Origin: Rubrivivax sp.
Lineage (GTDB): Bacteria; Pseudomonadota; Gammaproteobacteria; Burkholderiales; Burkholderiaceae_C
Assembly: GCA_030681795.1 (NCBI GenBank)
Contig: JAUXRG010000022.1
Location: 1-52,216 of the forward strand
DNA: 52,216 bases
Direction of reading: 5' to 3'
Shown here: positions 37,356 through 47,334 of the stretch, piece after piece
Position numbering within the stretch: position 1 is the first letter of the stretch
How the letters are laid out: each line of letters opens with the position of its first letter
The notes under the pieces: model-generated
What the model was told of the DNA's origin: nothing
What the model saw: only the letters and a program-made list of their open reading frames with translations
The model's database searches: none
Translations under genes and position numbers: made by a program

Positions 37356-40300
37356 GTGGCTCTGGAGCAGAAGGCACTCGGCGCGGCAACGGCAACCATC
37401 CGCTTCGGCAACGGCACCACGCTGCAGGGCCTGGGCGGCGAAGGCGTGGTGCGACAGCGCCTGACCGAGCCCGGGCGGCTGCGCTCGGCGGCCCTGCCCT
37501 CGGGGCTGGATACCGGGGCCGACTTCAACCGCGCACTGGCGGCCCTGGGCATCCGCGAGCAGGAAACCATAGACCTCGAAGCCACCGCCTTGCGCGCGGC
37601 CGCGGGCGACGAACTCACGCTGGCCCCGGCCGTGCCGCGCGGCGACACCGCGCCGCGCGTGGTGCTGTATCAGGACGAATCGGGCGGCATCAGCTGGCAT
37701 TTCGCCGAACCGGCCGCGGCCCAGCCGCAGAGGTGGCTGCGCGGGCCCGCCAACGGGCCGCGCTTTGTCATCCCGATGCGCAATGCCGCCAGCCGCCGCA
37801 CGCTCAGCGTAGGCATGCCGCGGCGCCAGCTGCGCGGCGTATTCACCAAGGTCGGCCGCAAGATCTTCAAGGTGCTGGTGCTGCCGGTGCTCTCGGCGCT
37901 GCTCGAAGACCCGGTGCGCTGGCTGGGCGAGCAGGTGGAGCGCCGCTGGCGCGACTACCGGCTGTGGCAGCCCACACCCGACAACTACCGCCACCCTCCC
38001 CCCGAAGCGGCGTTCGACGACCTCAAAGCGCTGCGCGGCGGCCCGGTGTTGCTGCTCGTGCACGGCATCTTCAGCTCGGTGCAGGGCATGCTGGCCGGCC
38101 TGCCGCGCAGCGCGATGGAGCGCTGGTGCGAGCGCTATGAAGGCCGCGTCCTGGCCTTCGACCACCCCACGGTGAGCGCGTCGCCCGAGGACAACGCCCG
38201 CGAGCTGCTGCAACGGCTCGCGCAGGCCCTGCCGGGCGAGCCGCTCACGGTGGATATCCTGTGCCACAGCCGCGGCGGCATCGTCTCGCGCACCCTGGCC
38301 GAGCGCGCCGACGCGCTGTTGCCCGGCCACACGCTGCACGTGCGCAGCGTGTATTTCGCCGCCACGCCGAACGCCGGCTCGCCGCTGGGCGACGCCGACC
38401 ACATGGTGGACATGATCGACCTCTTCACCAACTGCCTGACGAGCTTTCCCGACGGGCCGGTGGCCTACTCGATGGAAGTCATCCTGGGCCTGGTCACGCT
38501 GGTGGCCCACGCCGGCGTGACGGCGCTGCCCGGCATTGCCGCGCTGGGCATGAAAGGCAGCTACATCACCGACACGCTGAACCGCGCCACGGCGCCCAGC
38601 CGGGCGTTGTACGGTGCCGCAGCCGCTAACTTCGAACCCCAACCCGGGCGCGAAAACGGCTGGCTCATCGACAAACTGGCCGACCCGGTGATGGACCGCG
38701 TCTTCGTCGTCGACGGGCGGCACCTGGCCAACGACCTGGTGGTGCCGCAGCAAGGCGTTTTCGCCGCCAACGGCCACCCGTCTTTCCCGATCGCCGACCC
38801 GCTGGTCTTCGGCGCCGAAGACGGCGTGTGGCACACCGCGTTTTTCGCCCAGCCGCGCGCCATCGCGCACATCGAGGCGCATTTCGAGCGCGCCGTGCCC
38901 CGTGCCGCAGCCGCCCCGCCCCGGGCCCGCATGGCCCCGCCACCACCCGCGTCGGCGCCGGAGCCGAAACTGCTCGACGCCCTGCGCGGCGGAAGCCTGC
39001 GCAGCGGCACGCTGCGCGGTGGGTCGCTGCGCCGGGGCGCACCTTCAGCGGCGCAGCCCATGCCGGCGAGCGTGCCGCAGGTGCCCACCAACGGCCCAGA
39101 GGCACGCCGCGCAGCGCCGGTTCCAGCTGCAGCGCGCCGCCCGGCCACCAAGGCCGCACCGGCCAAGCACGCCGCTGCGCCCGGCCGCGCCGCCGAAGCG
39201 GTGCAGCGCGACCCGGCCTTGCAGTTCCATGAGCGCATGGAAACCGGCCAGAGCGACGACCTGCTGGTGCTGCTCAACCCACCCGCCGCCGGGGCGGCGC
39301 CTGCCGGGCGCATGACGCTGGTCTTCGAATTCGGCGCCGACGAGATCGAACTGGTGGCCGAAGTGAGTGCACCGGGCTTCACTGTGGCCGGCGCGCGCCA
39401 TGCCACGCTGCGCATCCTGCGCGAACGCGACCCGCAAGCTGAGCAGGCGCGCTTCCACCTCACTGCGCTGGACCCCGGCGCGCAGCCGGTGGAACGCGCC
39501 ATCGTGGTCTCTTTCTTCCGCGGCAACGAATGCGTGGGCAGCGCCACGCACCACACCGTGGTGGTGCCGCGCGGCTGGCAGGGCGCCACCCAGAACCAAC
39601 CCGATCAGCGCAGCCCCGTGCGCCTGGCCGCGCAGCGCCGCGACGCCGCCGACCTGGTGGTCTACGTGCGCCGGCCGCAGGCCGATGTCGACGTCTTCAC
39701 CCTGAGCCTGCGCTCGCAGCTGCCCGGCCAGGAGTACGAATCGCGCGACTTCGGCAGCTTCGACCTCGGCGGCAAGGAGATCTCGACCTACCTCGCCGAG
39801 ACGCTGGACCCGAGCTTCCAGCAGTTCCCCGCGGGCCAGGCTTCCAGGCGTTTCGATGCCCTGCTCGCCACCTGGAATGCGCGTTTCCTGGACGAGCTGG
39901 CCGATCTCGGCCGCCAACTCTGGATGCACCTGCCGCAGGCCTTCCGCGACGAATACCTGCGGCTGGCCGGGCTGGCCGAGCCGCCGCGCTCGATCTGCAT
40001 CTACTCGGACGAACTCGAGTTCCCCTGGGAGATCGTGCGCCCCAGCGGCAGCGTGAACGGCCACTACGCACAGCTGCCGCCGCTGGGCGTGTCGCACGTG
40101 CTCGGGCGCTGGCGCCCCAGCGTCGACGCGCGGCCGCAGCCGCAGGCGATGCGTGTCACCGGCATGGCCGTGGTCATCCCCGATGCGCAAGCCGCGGGCC
40201 TGCCCTGGGCGGCGCAGGAATCGCGCGAGTTGCAGGCCTTGATCCCCTGTGCCCAAGCGGTCACGCCGGCCGACCGGGCGCAGCTCAAGCGCCTGCTCGC

Positions 40301-40736
40301 CCGCACCGACGTGCAGCTGGTGCACTTCTCGGGCCATGGCGTGCTCGGGCCCAACGCCGACCTCGCCGCACTCGAACTCGAAGGCACCGACCAGATCAAG
40401 GCGATGGCCTTCGCCTCCAGCATGCTGGGCAGCGTGGCGCAGCCGGTGCTCTACCTCAACGCCTGCTCGGTGGGCCGGGGCAGCCGCGTGATGGGCCGCT
40501 CCGGCGGCTTCGCCGGCAACTGCATCGCCTCGGGCTGGAGCGGCGTGGTGGCGCCCTACTGGCCGGTCTACGACCCCAGCGCAGCCCACTTCGGCGTGGC
40601 CTTCTACCGCAAGCTCAAGGCCGGCCTGGCCATCGGCGAGGCGCTGTGCGAATTGCGCGACGAGATGCGCGACGACCCCACCGCGCAGTCCTATGCCTAC
40701 TACGGAGACCCGTTTGCCCGTGTCCTCTTCGCCTGA
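37356..40736 (+). CDS. Alpha/beta hydrolase-CHAT (caspase-like) fusion protein
   Basis: A 1126-residue protein with no signal peptide. Residues 1 to about 220 are unassigned. An alpha/beta-hydrolase domain spans about 225-500: LLLVHGIFSSVQG oxyanion region, nucleophile-elbow Ser305 in CHSRGG (C instead of the usual G) and a candidate His493 in DGVWHTAFF. A Pro/Ala-rich linker (about 510-625) contains a five-residue periodic LRGGS/LRSGT/LRGGS repeat. A beta-rich domain follows (about 635-760). The C-terminal CHAT protease domain (about 850-1126) has dyad His994 (VHFSGHG) and Cys1037 (NACSVG). Start GTG 37356 has AGGGGA upstream. It is divergent from uvrA and overlaps the next CHAT gene by up to 44 bases. 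Biological role unknown; regulated proteolysis or defence is an inference. Confidence 0.88.
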   Translation: MALEQKALGAATATIRFGNGTTLQGLGGEGVVRQRLTEPGRLRSAALPSGLDTGADFNRALAALGIREQETIDLEATALRAAAGDELTLAPAVPRGDTAPRVVLYQDESGGISWHFAEPAAAQPQRWLRGPANGPRFVIPMRNAASRRTLSVGMPRRQLRGVFTKVGRKIFKVLVLPVLSALLEDPVRWLGEQVERRWRDYRLWQPTPDNYRHPPPEAAFDDLKALRGGPVLLLVHGIFSSVQGMLAGLPRSAMERWCERYEGRVLAFDHPTVSASPEDNARELLQRLAQALPGEPLTVDILCHSRGGIVSRTLAERADALLPGHTLHVRSVYFAATPNAGSPLGDADHMVDMIDLFTNCLTSFPDGPVAYSMEVILGLVTLVAHAGVTALPGIAALGMKGSYITDTLNRATAPSRALYGAAAANFEPQPGRENGWLIDKLADPVMDRVFVVDGRHLANDLVVPQQGVFAANGHPSFPIADPLVFGAEDGVWHTAFFAQPRAIAHIEAHFERAVPRAAAAPPRARMAPPPPASAPEPKLLDALRGGSLRSGTLRGGSLRRGAPSAAQPMPASVPQVPTNGPEARRAAPVPAAARRPATKAAPAKHAAAPGRAAEAVQRDPALQFHERMETGQSDDLLVLLNPPAAGAAPAGRMTLVFEFGADEIELVAEVSAPGFTVAGARHATLRILRERDPQAEQARFHLTALDPGAQPVERAIVVSFFRGNECVGSATHHTVVVPRGWQGATQNQPDQRSPVRLAAQRRDAADLVVYVRRPQADVDVFTLSLRSQLPGQEYESRDFGSFDLGGKEISTYLAETLDPSFQQFPAGQASRRFDALLATWNARFLDELADLGRQLWMHLPQAFRDEYLRLAGLAEPPRSICIYSDELEFPWEIVRPSGSVNGHYAQLPPLGVSHVLGRWRPSVDARPQPQAMRVTGMAVVIPDAQAAGLPWAAQESRELQALIPCAQAVTPADRAQLKRLLARTDVQLVHFSGHGVLGPNADLAALELEGTDQIKAMAFASSMLGSVAQPVLYLNACSVGRGSRVMGRSGGFAGNCIASGWSGVVAPYWPVYDPSAAHFGVAFYRKLKAGLAIGEALCELRDEMRDDPTAQSYAYYGDPFARVLFA

Positions 40737-43287
40737 CTCATCCTCTTCGCCTGACTCGTCCGGCTTGTCCAGCGACGCTCGCGAGAGCCGCCGCCAGCGC
40801 ATCAACGAGGGCGTGCGCGTCTATCGGGCCGGCCGGGCGGCCGATGCGGCGCGGCTGCTCGAGCCGCTGCTGGGCGAGTTCAGTGCCTCGGAGCGCGACA
40901 CCCCGGCCTACGCCGGCCTGTGCTTCAACCTGGCCGCGGCCCTGGCCGAAAGCGGCCGGCTGAAAGCGGCGCAAGGCCTGTTCGCCACTGCCGCCGGCAT
41001 CTACCAGCAGCTGGGCGACGCCTTCAGCGCCGCCGAGGTGGAGTTCAACCTGGGCAATATCGCCAGCTATGCGAACCACCGCCAGGCCACGCACGACCAC
41101 TTTCAGGCCGCGCTGAAGCTGGCGCGCGGCCTGGGCACGCCGCAGGGCGACGAACTCGCCGCCGGATGCATGCTGTCGATGGCCAACCACCTGCTGGGCA
41201 TGGGCGTGGTGGAAGAGGCCCGGCCCTGGCTGCAGGACTTCGAGGCGCTGCCGGCGAGCGTGCGTGACAAGCCCGAGCTGCGCTGGTCCTACCTCTTCCA
41301 GCAAGCCAAGCTGCACGAGCATGGCGGCGACAGCGCCGCGGCTCGCCGCTGCCTGAGCGAGGCGCTGGCCTTGGCCGAAGGCATGGGCGATGCGGCCTAC
41401 GTCGCCCAGGCGCGCGGCGCACTGGCCACGCTGACGGCGTCCGGCGGCGCGCCGCGCGAGCCGCCGGACGATCTGCGCGCGGCGCATGCCCACGCCCGTG
41501 CGCAGGACAGCCCGGTGCGGCTGGCGGCCACCTTCGACCTGGCCAAGGCCCTGGCCGACGCCGGACAGGAAGAGGAGGCCGAGACACTCTTCGACGAATG
41601 CCTGGCGGTGGCCGCGCAGCGCCGCAGCCGGCTCGACCTCGCCGAGCGCTACCACGTGATGGAGCAGACCGTGCCCATCGCGCAGCACGTCGTGGCCCGG
41701 CTGCTGGCCCAGGGGCGCAGCGAGCGCGCCTTCGAAGTCAGCGAGCAGGCCCAGGGCCGGGCCATCCTCGACCTGATGTTCCGCCACCAGACGCGGCGCC
41801 AGGGCGGGCGCGACATCCGCTGCGACGGCGCCGGCCGCCTGATGCTGGCTTCGCCCACGCTGGCCGAGGTGGTGGAGGGCCTGGCCGCGGCGCAGGCGCA
41901 TCTGATCAAGCTCTTCCGCCTCGGCAACGATGCGGTGCAGGGTTGGTTCGTCGGCCCGCAAGGCCTCATCGCCAGCTGGGACGCCAGCGCTGCGCAGCCG
42001 GTGCTCGGGCGCGTGCTCGAGACGTTGATGCAGATGATGGGTGGCGAGCCCGACGCGCCGGCCGATGCCGAGGCCCCCACGGGCGCACGCTCGGGCGCAT
42101 CCGGGCGGCCCCTGCGCCAGGTGGTGCGCGGCGACACCCAGCCGCCCCTGGCCGGCTGGCCCGAGCTGCAGCACCGGCTGGCCGAACTGGCCACTGCGCT
42201 GCTGCCCGCGGCCGTGCGCCGGCATCTCGCGCGCGGCCGCGGGCGGCTGGTCATCGTGCCGCACAGCGCGCTCTTCCATGTGCCGTTCGGCGCCCTGCCG
42301 CTGGGCCGCAGCGTGCTCGGGCAACGCTGGGAGCTGACGCTGGCGCCCTCGGCCGGCTGCTGGCTGCAGCTCGACCCGCGGCGCGATGCCGAGGCCGAAT
42401 GCCTGCCCCACCTCGCCGAAGGCATGCCGCCCCTCCCGGCGCTGGTGGTGGCCGTGCAGGCCCCGCAGCAGGTCGACTTCCAGATGCTGCCCGGCGTGGC
42501 CGACAGCCTGGCGACCGTCGAATTCGGCCCTCTGGACGGCACGCTGCCCGAAGCGCAGGCCGTGCTCGCCGCCACCTGCGGCACCGGCCTGCTGGGTGCG
42601 CAGGCGCGCAAAGCCAGCCTGCTGCCCTGGCTGCGCCACACTCGCATCCTGCACCTGGCCACGCACGGCTACTGGCATGTGCTGGGCGAGAACTCGTTCG
42701 TCGTGCTGGCCGGCAGCCCCGAGCCACCCGGCGCCAACGCGCTGTTCGCACGCGATGTGATGGAGCAGCCCCTGCAGGCCGAACTGGTGGTGCTCTCGGC
42801 CTGCCAGACCGGGCTGGGCGCGCCGCACCCGGATTCCTACATCGGTCTGCCGCAGGCCTTCACCATCGCCGGGGCGCGCGCCGTGCTGGCCAGCCTGTGG
42901 CCGGTGGACGACCTGGCCACGCTGCGCCTGATGAAGGCTTTCTACGCAGCGCTGGGACGAGGGGTGCCACCGGCTGCGGCCTTGCAAGCCGCGCAGCGGG
43001 CGATGCGCGCCCGGCCCGACACCCGCAGCGGCGTGGTCTGGGCGGCATTCCAGTTCCTGGGCTGGCCTTTTGGCGCGCCGGCCGCCGCCGTGCAACAAGG
43101 CGCGCCCGCCTCGGCCTCGACGGCACGCCCCTGGCCCGGCCCGGTCCTGTGCGGCGGCGACTTCATGTGGACCGACGGCCAACCCGGCCAACCCTTCCCG
43201 ATGGAGCCCTTGGAGTCGCTGCGCCTGAAGTGGAACGAGGCCGCCTTCCTCACCGGCAAGTCACTCCGCCTGATGCGCAAGTCCTGA
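40693..43287 (+). CDS. TPR-like repeat protein with C-terminal CHAT protease domain
   Basis: An 864-residue cytosolic protein. A short Ser/Pro/Asp-rich N-terminus is followed by tetratricopeptide-like helical repeats (about residues 30-350; e.g. CFNLAAALAESGRLKAAQGL, VEFNLGNIASYANHR, AAARRCLSEALALAEGMGD). The CHAT domain spans about 540-810, with dyad His658 (LATHGYW) and Cys704 (LSACQTG) and the typical GLPQAFTIAGARAVLASLWP. It ends with a 50-residue extension. CHAT is a caspase-like cysteine protease fold, and TPRs often hold or sense the regulator or substrate. ATG 40693 overlaps the upstream gene by 44 bases; TTG 40714 and GTG 40720, behind GGAG at 40704-40707, are possible real starts. 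Clearly coexpressed with the hydrolase-CHAT gene. Confidence 0.9.
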   Translation: MPTTETRLPVSSSPDSSSSPDSSGLSSDARESRRQRINEGVRVYRAGRAADAARLLEPLLGEFSASERDTPAYAGLCFNLAAALAESGRLKAAQGLFATAAGIYQQLGDAFSAAEVEFNLGNIASYANHRQATHDHFQAALKLARGLGTPQGDELAAGCMLSMANHLLGMGVVEEARPWLQDFEALPASVRDKPELRWSYLFQQAKLHEHGGDSAAARRCLSEALALAEGMGDAAYVAQARGALATLTASGGAPREPPDDLRAAHAHARAQDSPVRLAATFDLAKALADAGQEEEAETLFDECLAVAAQRRSRLDLAERYHVMEQTVPIAQHVVARLLAQGRSERAFEVSEQAQGRAILDLMFRHQTRRQGGRDIRCDGAGRLMLASPTLAEVVEGLAAAQAHLIKLFRLGNDAVQGWFVGPQGLIASWDASAAQPVLGRVLETLMQMMGGEPDAPADAEAPTGARSGASGRPLRQVVRGDTQPPLAGWPELQHRLAELATALLPAAVRRHLARGRGRLVIVPHSALFHVPFGALPLGRSVLGQRWELTLAPSAGCWLQLDPRRDAEAECLPHLAEGMPPLPALVVAVQAPQQVDFQMLPGVADSLATVEFGPLDGTLPEAQAVLAATCGTGLLGAQARKASLLPWLRHTRILHLATHGYWHVLGENSFVVLAGSPEPPGANALFARDVMEQPLQAELVVLSACQTGLGAPHPDSYIGLPQAFTIAGARAVLASLWPVDDLATLRLMKAFYAALGRGVPPAAALQAAQRAMRARPDTRSGVVWAAFQFLGWPFGAPAAAVQQGAPASASTARPWPGPVLCGGDFMWTDGQPGQPFPMEPLESLRLKWNEAAFLTGKSLRLMRKS
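40722..40757 (+). repeat. Tandem 18-base duplication at the CHAT gene junction
   Basis: Two adjacent near-identical 18-mers (TCCTCTTCGCCTGACTCA, then the same ending in G) span the stop codon of the first CHAT gene. They encode a repeated Ser-Ser-Ser-Pro-Asp-Ser in the N-terminus of the second. Confidence 0.9.
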
Positions 43288-44532
<1,245 letters not shown>

Positions 44533-44559
44533 CCGGGGAGCCTGCCCTGGCCTGGAGGT

Positions 44560-45411
44560 TCAGCGCACCCATTCTTCGCTGCGCTGCCACAACTCGGCGG
44601 CCAGCGCCGGGTCCTGCGCCACGCGGCTGGGTGGCTTGACGCGGCAGCGGTCGTAGTAGAGGCCGGACTCGCCGGCCACATCCGGCGAGGTGGCGCAATG
44701 CAGCGTCGTGGCCGCGCCTTCTTCGGTGCCGATCATGGTCAGCTTGATCAGCGAGCTCAGCGGCCAGGGCACCGAGCGCCAGATGTCCGAAGCCACCACG
44801 CCGGGGTGCAGCGCATAGGTCGCCACGCCACTGCCGGCGAGCCGGCGGCCGAGCTCGGCGCTGAAGAGCACGTTGGCGAGCTTGGACACGCTGTACTCGG
44901 GCAAGGCGGTCACTGCCTGGGTTCGCGCACGCAGGGCCTGCCAGGCGATGCCCGGGGCGCGGTAATGCGCGCGGCTGGCCAGCGTGACGATGCGCGCCGG
45001 CGCTGAAGCGCGCAGGCGCGCTAGCAGGAGCTGGGTGAGCAGAAAGTGCCCCATGTGGTTGATGCCGAAAGCGAGCTCGAAGCCCGATGCGGTCAAGCCC
45101 TTGGCGCCGGCCACGCCGGCGTTGTTGATGAGCAGATGCAGCGGCAGCTCACGTGCCAGGAAGGCCTGGGCGCAGCGGCGCACGGAGTCGAAGTCGCCGA
45201 GGTCCAGCGCCAGCGCTTCGACCTTCGCGTCCCCGCGGCTCGCGCGGATCTCGTCGAGCACGGGCTGCGCCCGCTCGGTGGACCGGCAGGCGATGAACAC
45301 CTGCGCGCCCCGCAAGGCAAGTTCGCGCGCCGTGACCCGCCCGATGCCGGTATTCGCGCCGGTGACCAGCGCCACGCGACCGTCCAGAGATCCTTGCTGA
45401 GCTTGTGTCAT
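44560..45411 (-). CDS. Short-chain dehydrogenase/reductase (retinol-dehydrogenase-like)
   Basis: A 283-residue classical SDR. NAD(P) motif TGANTGIG lies at residues 17-24, NNAG at about 96-99, catalytic Ser146 in TLASRAHY and Tyr173-x3-Lys177 (YSVSK). ACRSTERAQPVLDEI after the second strand has an arginine that favours NADP(H). The ATG at 45411 gives the normal N-terminus; the frame is open to 45594 without homology. It converges with the FAD oxidoreductase gene. Substrate unknown. Confidence 0.92.
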   Translation of the reverse strand: MTQAQQGSLDGRVALVTGANTGIGRVTARELALRGAQVFIACRSTERAQPVLDEIRASRGDAKVEALALDLGDFDSVRRCAQAFLARELPLHLLINNAGVAGAKGLTASGFELAFGINHMGHFLLTQLLLARLRASAPARIVTLASRAHYRAPGIAWQALRARTQAVTALPEYSVSKLANVLFSAELGRRLAGSGVATYALHPGVVASDIWRSVPWPLSSLIKLTMIGTEEGAATTLHCATSPDVAGESGLYYDRCRVKPPSRVAQDPALAAELWQRSEEWVR

Positions 45412-45469
45412 GGCGGCCAGGATAGCGCGCCGCGGGCCAAGGTTGCGCAGGGAGAGGGGTTCGCGTCTC

Positions 45470-46315
45470 CTATCCGCGGCGGGCCAGCGCCAGCCCAAGG
45501 AATCCGAGTCCAACCAGCGCCAGTGTGGTGGGCTCAGGAATCGTTCCACCCCCAATGCCGTTGGCGCCGCCAGCGTAGCCTTGGCTGCCGCCATCGGAGC
45601 GCCCCTCGCTCACAAGGGCCCCGCCCAGGCAGTCGTTGGAGATGGTATTGGTGTCGAAGGTCACCGCGCCAATCAGCGCGATGGCGCGGCCGCACAGGAT
45701 CTTGGACGTGGTATTCATCGTGATGCTCTGATCGGCCAGGATGTTGCCGGCGAACAGCGTGCTCGTGCCCAGCGTCGCCGAGCTGCCGACTTGCCAGAAG
45801 ATGGCGGTGTCGGAAAGCGGATTGAGCACGTCGACATCTGCATCGCTTGCCGTGGTGAGGGTGGTGCCGATCTGGAAGACGAAAAGTGCGTCCGGCTGGT
45901 TGAGGGTGTCCAGCGTGAGCGTTCCCGTCAGCTGCGCCGAGGTCGAAAAGAAATAGACACCCGGATTGAGCGTGAGCCCGCCGAGATCCAGCCCCGTCAG
46001 GTCGGTTGTGACCGCCTGACCCGCAAGGATGTTGTACGCCGTGCGTGCATCGACCTGGGCTTGCGCCGCAACGGCATCGGTTTGGTGCACGGCGCCGGTG
46101 ATGGAGATGCTCCCCAGGCCGGTGATCGACGGGCCCGGTGACAGCCCCAGGTCCCCCCAGAGCGTGGTCGAACCCGTGTTGGTGACTGTCGAAGCGCCCA
46201 GCGCCGCGAAGCTCTGCGCGGTTCCGAGTATCGGCGCTGCCAAGGCCGATGAGGCGCCCCACAAAACCGCAATTGCGGCAATCGCCACGGTCCGAAACTG
46301 ATGTCGCGCATGCAT
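45470..46315 (-). CDS. Ice-binding-like (DUF3494) protein with PEP-CTERM sorting signal
   Basis: A 281-residue exported protein. The signal peptide ([17 protein letters not shown]) is followed by the DUF3494 ice-binding-like beta-solenoid: [77 protein letters not shown] and [17 protein letters not shown]. After a Gly/Ser-rich spacer comes a PEP-CTERM tail ([16 protein letters not shown] plus a basic ARRG end), recognised by exosortase. The ATG at 46315 has GGGAG upstream. DUF3494 proteins include ice-binding proteins and adhesins, so ice activity is not certain. No exosortase gene is in the window. Confidence 0.92.
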   Translation of the reverse strand: MHARHQFRTVAIAAIAVLWGASSALAAPILGTAQSFAALGASTVTNTGSTTLWGDLGLSPGPSITGLGSISITGAVHQTDAVAAQAQVDARTAYNILAGQAVTTDLTGLDLGGLTLNPGVYFFSTSAQLTGTLTLDTLNQPDALFVFQIGTTLTTASDADVDVLNPLSDTAIFWQVGSSATLGTSTLFAGNILADQSITMNTTSKILCGRAIALIGAVTFDTNTISNDCLGGALVSEGRSDGGSQGYAGGANGIGGGTIPEPTTLALVGLGFLGLALARRG

Positions 46316-46491
46316 CGCTTGCTCCCATTGATTGAAGCCACACTTCAACGCAAACCTTGCCAATGAAGCAGCCTGTGAGCGAGTATCGAGCCGCGTTGTT
46401 CGCTGCGCCAGCCCTCCCCCCGCGCCTCGGGGCACGGCCCATCTCTGTGTGGTCCAGCGCACAGACAGCAAGCCTCAGCGTGCGGCGACCC

Positions 46492-47334
46492 TCAGCCTCC
46501 GGTCAGAAAGCGTTCCACCAAGGCGCACTGCTCGGGCGTATTCAGCGCCGGCGCATGCCCGCAGCCGGCGATGGTCACGACCACGGCACGCGGGCCGCGC
46601 GCCCGCATGGCCTCGGCGGTCTCGGGGCTCAGCAGGTCGGAGTGCTCGCCGCGCAGGCACAGCACGGGCAGCGCCAGCGAGTCCCAGGCCTCCCATTGCA
46701 GGTAGTCGTCGGGGTGGTGGATGAACTGCTGCACCATCGCCGGGTCATAGTGCGGCGTGACGCGACCATCGGGCAGGCGGCGCATCGAGGTCTCGGTCAA
46801 CGCGCGCCATTGCGCGTCGCTCAGCCAGCCGTAGGGCTGGTAGATGGTGCGGAAATACTGCTCCAGCTCGCCCATCGTGGCGAAGGCCGGCGGGCTGCCG
46901 GCGTAGGCGCGGATGCGCGCCAGCGCGGCGTCGGCGATCTGCGGGCCGATATCGTTGAGCACGAGTCGGCAGATGCGCCCGCGCAAGGTGTGCGCCGCGG
47001 CGCGCAAGCCGATCGCGCCGCCCATCGAGGTGCCCAGCCAACGCACCTGAGCGATGCCCAGCCGGTCCAGCAGCGACACCGCCAGCCGCTCGTAGAAGGC
47101 CAGGCAGTATTCCTGCGCCGGCTGCGGGCTCCACTGGCTCATGCCGCGGCCCGGGGTGTCAGGGCAGATCACGCGGTAGCGCGCGGCCAGGTGCGAGGCC
47201 ACGGCATCCATGTCGCGGCCGGTGCGCGCCAGGCCATGCCAGGCGACGACGACTTCGGCATGCTCCGCGCCCCACTCGGTGTAGTGCAGCTCGCGGCCTT
47301 CGCAGACGAGGTAGTTCGACGTCGACGCCGTCAT
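46492..47334 (-). CDS. Alpha/beta hydrolase, last gene of the liv-type operon
   Basis: A 280-residue soluble alpha/beta hydrolase. HGLARTGRDMD (oxyanion hole region), the nucleophile elbow GTSMGG with Ser103, an acid candidate in LRGEHSDLLSP and the catalytic His in AGCGHAPALNTP near the C-terminus are visible. It resembles esterases and C-C bond hydrolases of the meta-cleavage type, but the substrate is unknown. Its ATG overlaps the livM stop (ATGA), so it is translationally coupled to the transporter and may act on the imported compound. The frame extends upstream inside livM without homology. Confidence 0.9.
   Translation of the reverse strand: MTASTSNYLVCEGRELHYTEWGAEHAEVVVAWHGLARTGRDMDAVASHLAARYRVICPDTPGRGMSQWSPQPAQEYCLAFYERLAVSLLDRLGIAQVRWLGTSMGGAIGLRAAAHTLRGRICRLVLNDIGPQIADAALARIRAYAGSPPAFATMGELEQYFRTIYQPYGWLSDAQWRALTETSMRRLPDGRVTPHYDPAMVQQFIHHPDDYLQWEAWDSLALPVLCLRGEHSDLLSPETAEAMRARGPRAVVVTIAGCGHAPALNTPEQCALVERFLTGG

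Noticed and set aside
40738..43191. A long leftward open frame antisense to the TPR-CHAT gene
   Set aside because: No domain or motif was found and codon bias mirrors the opposite strand; the CHAT dyad and repeats are on the plus strand.
46330..46385. Possible sigma54 promoter (TTGGCA...TTTGC on the minus strand) upstream of the PEP-CTERM gene
   Set aside because: The GG and GC elements are separated by 8 rather than 10 bases, so the spacing does not fit a -24/-12 promoter. It was checked because PEP-CTERM genes are often sigma54-controlled.
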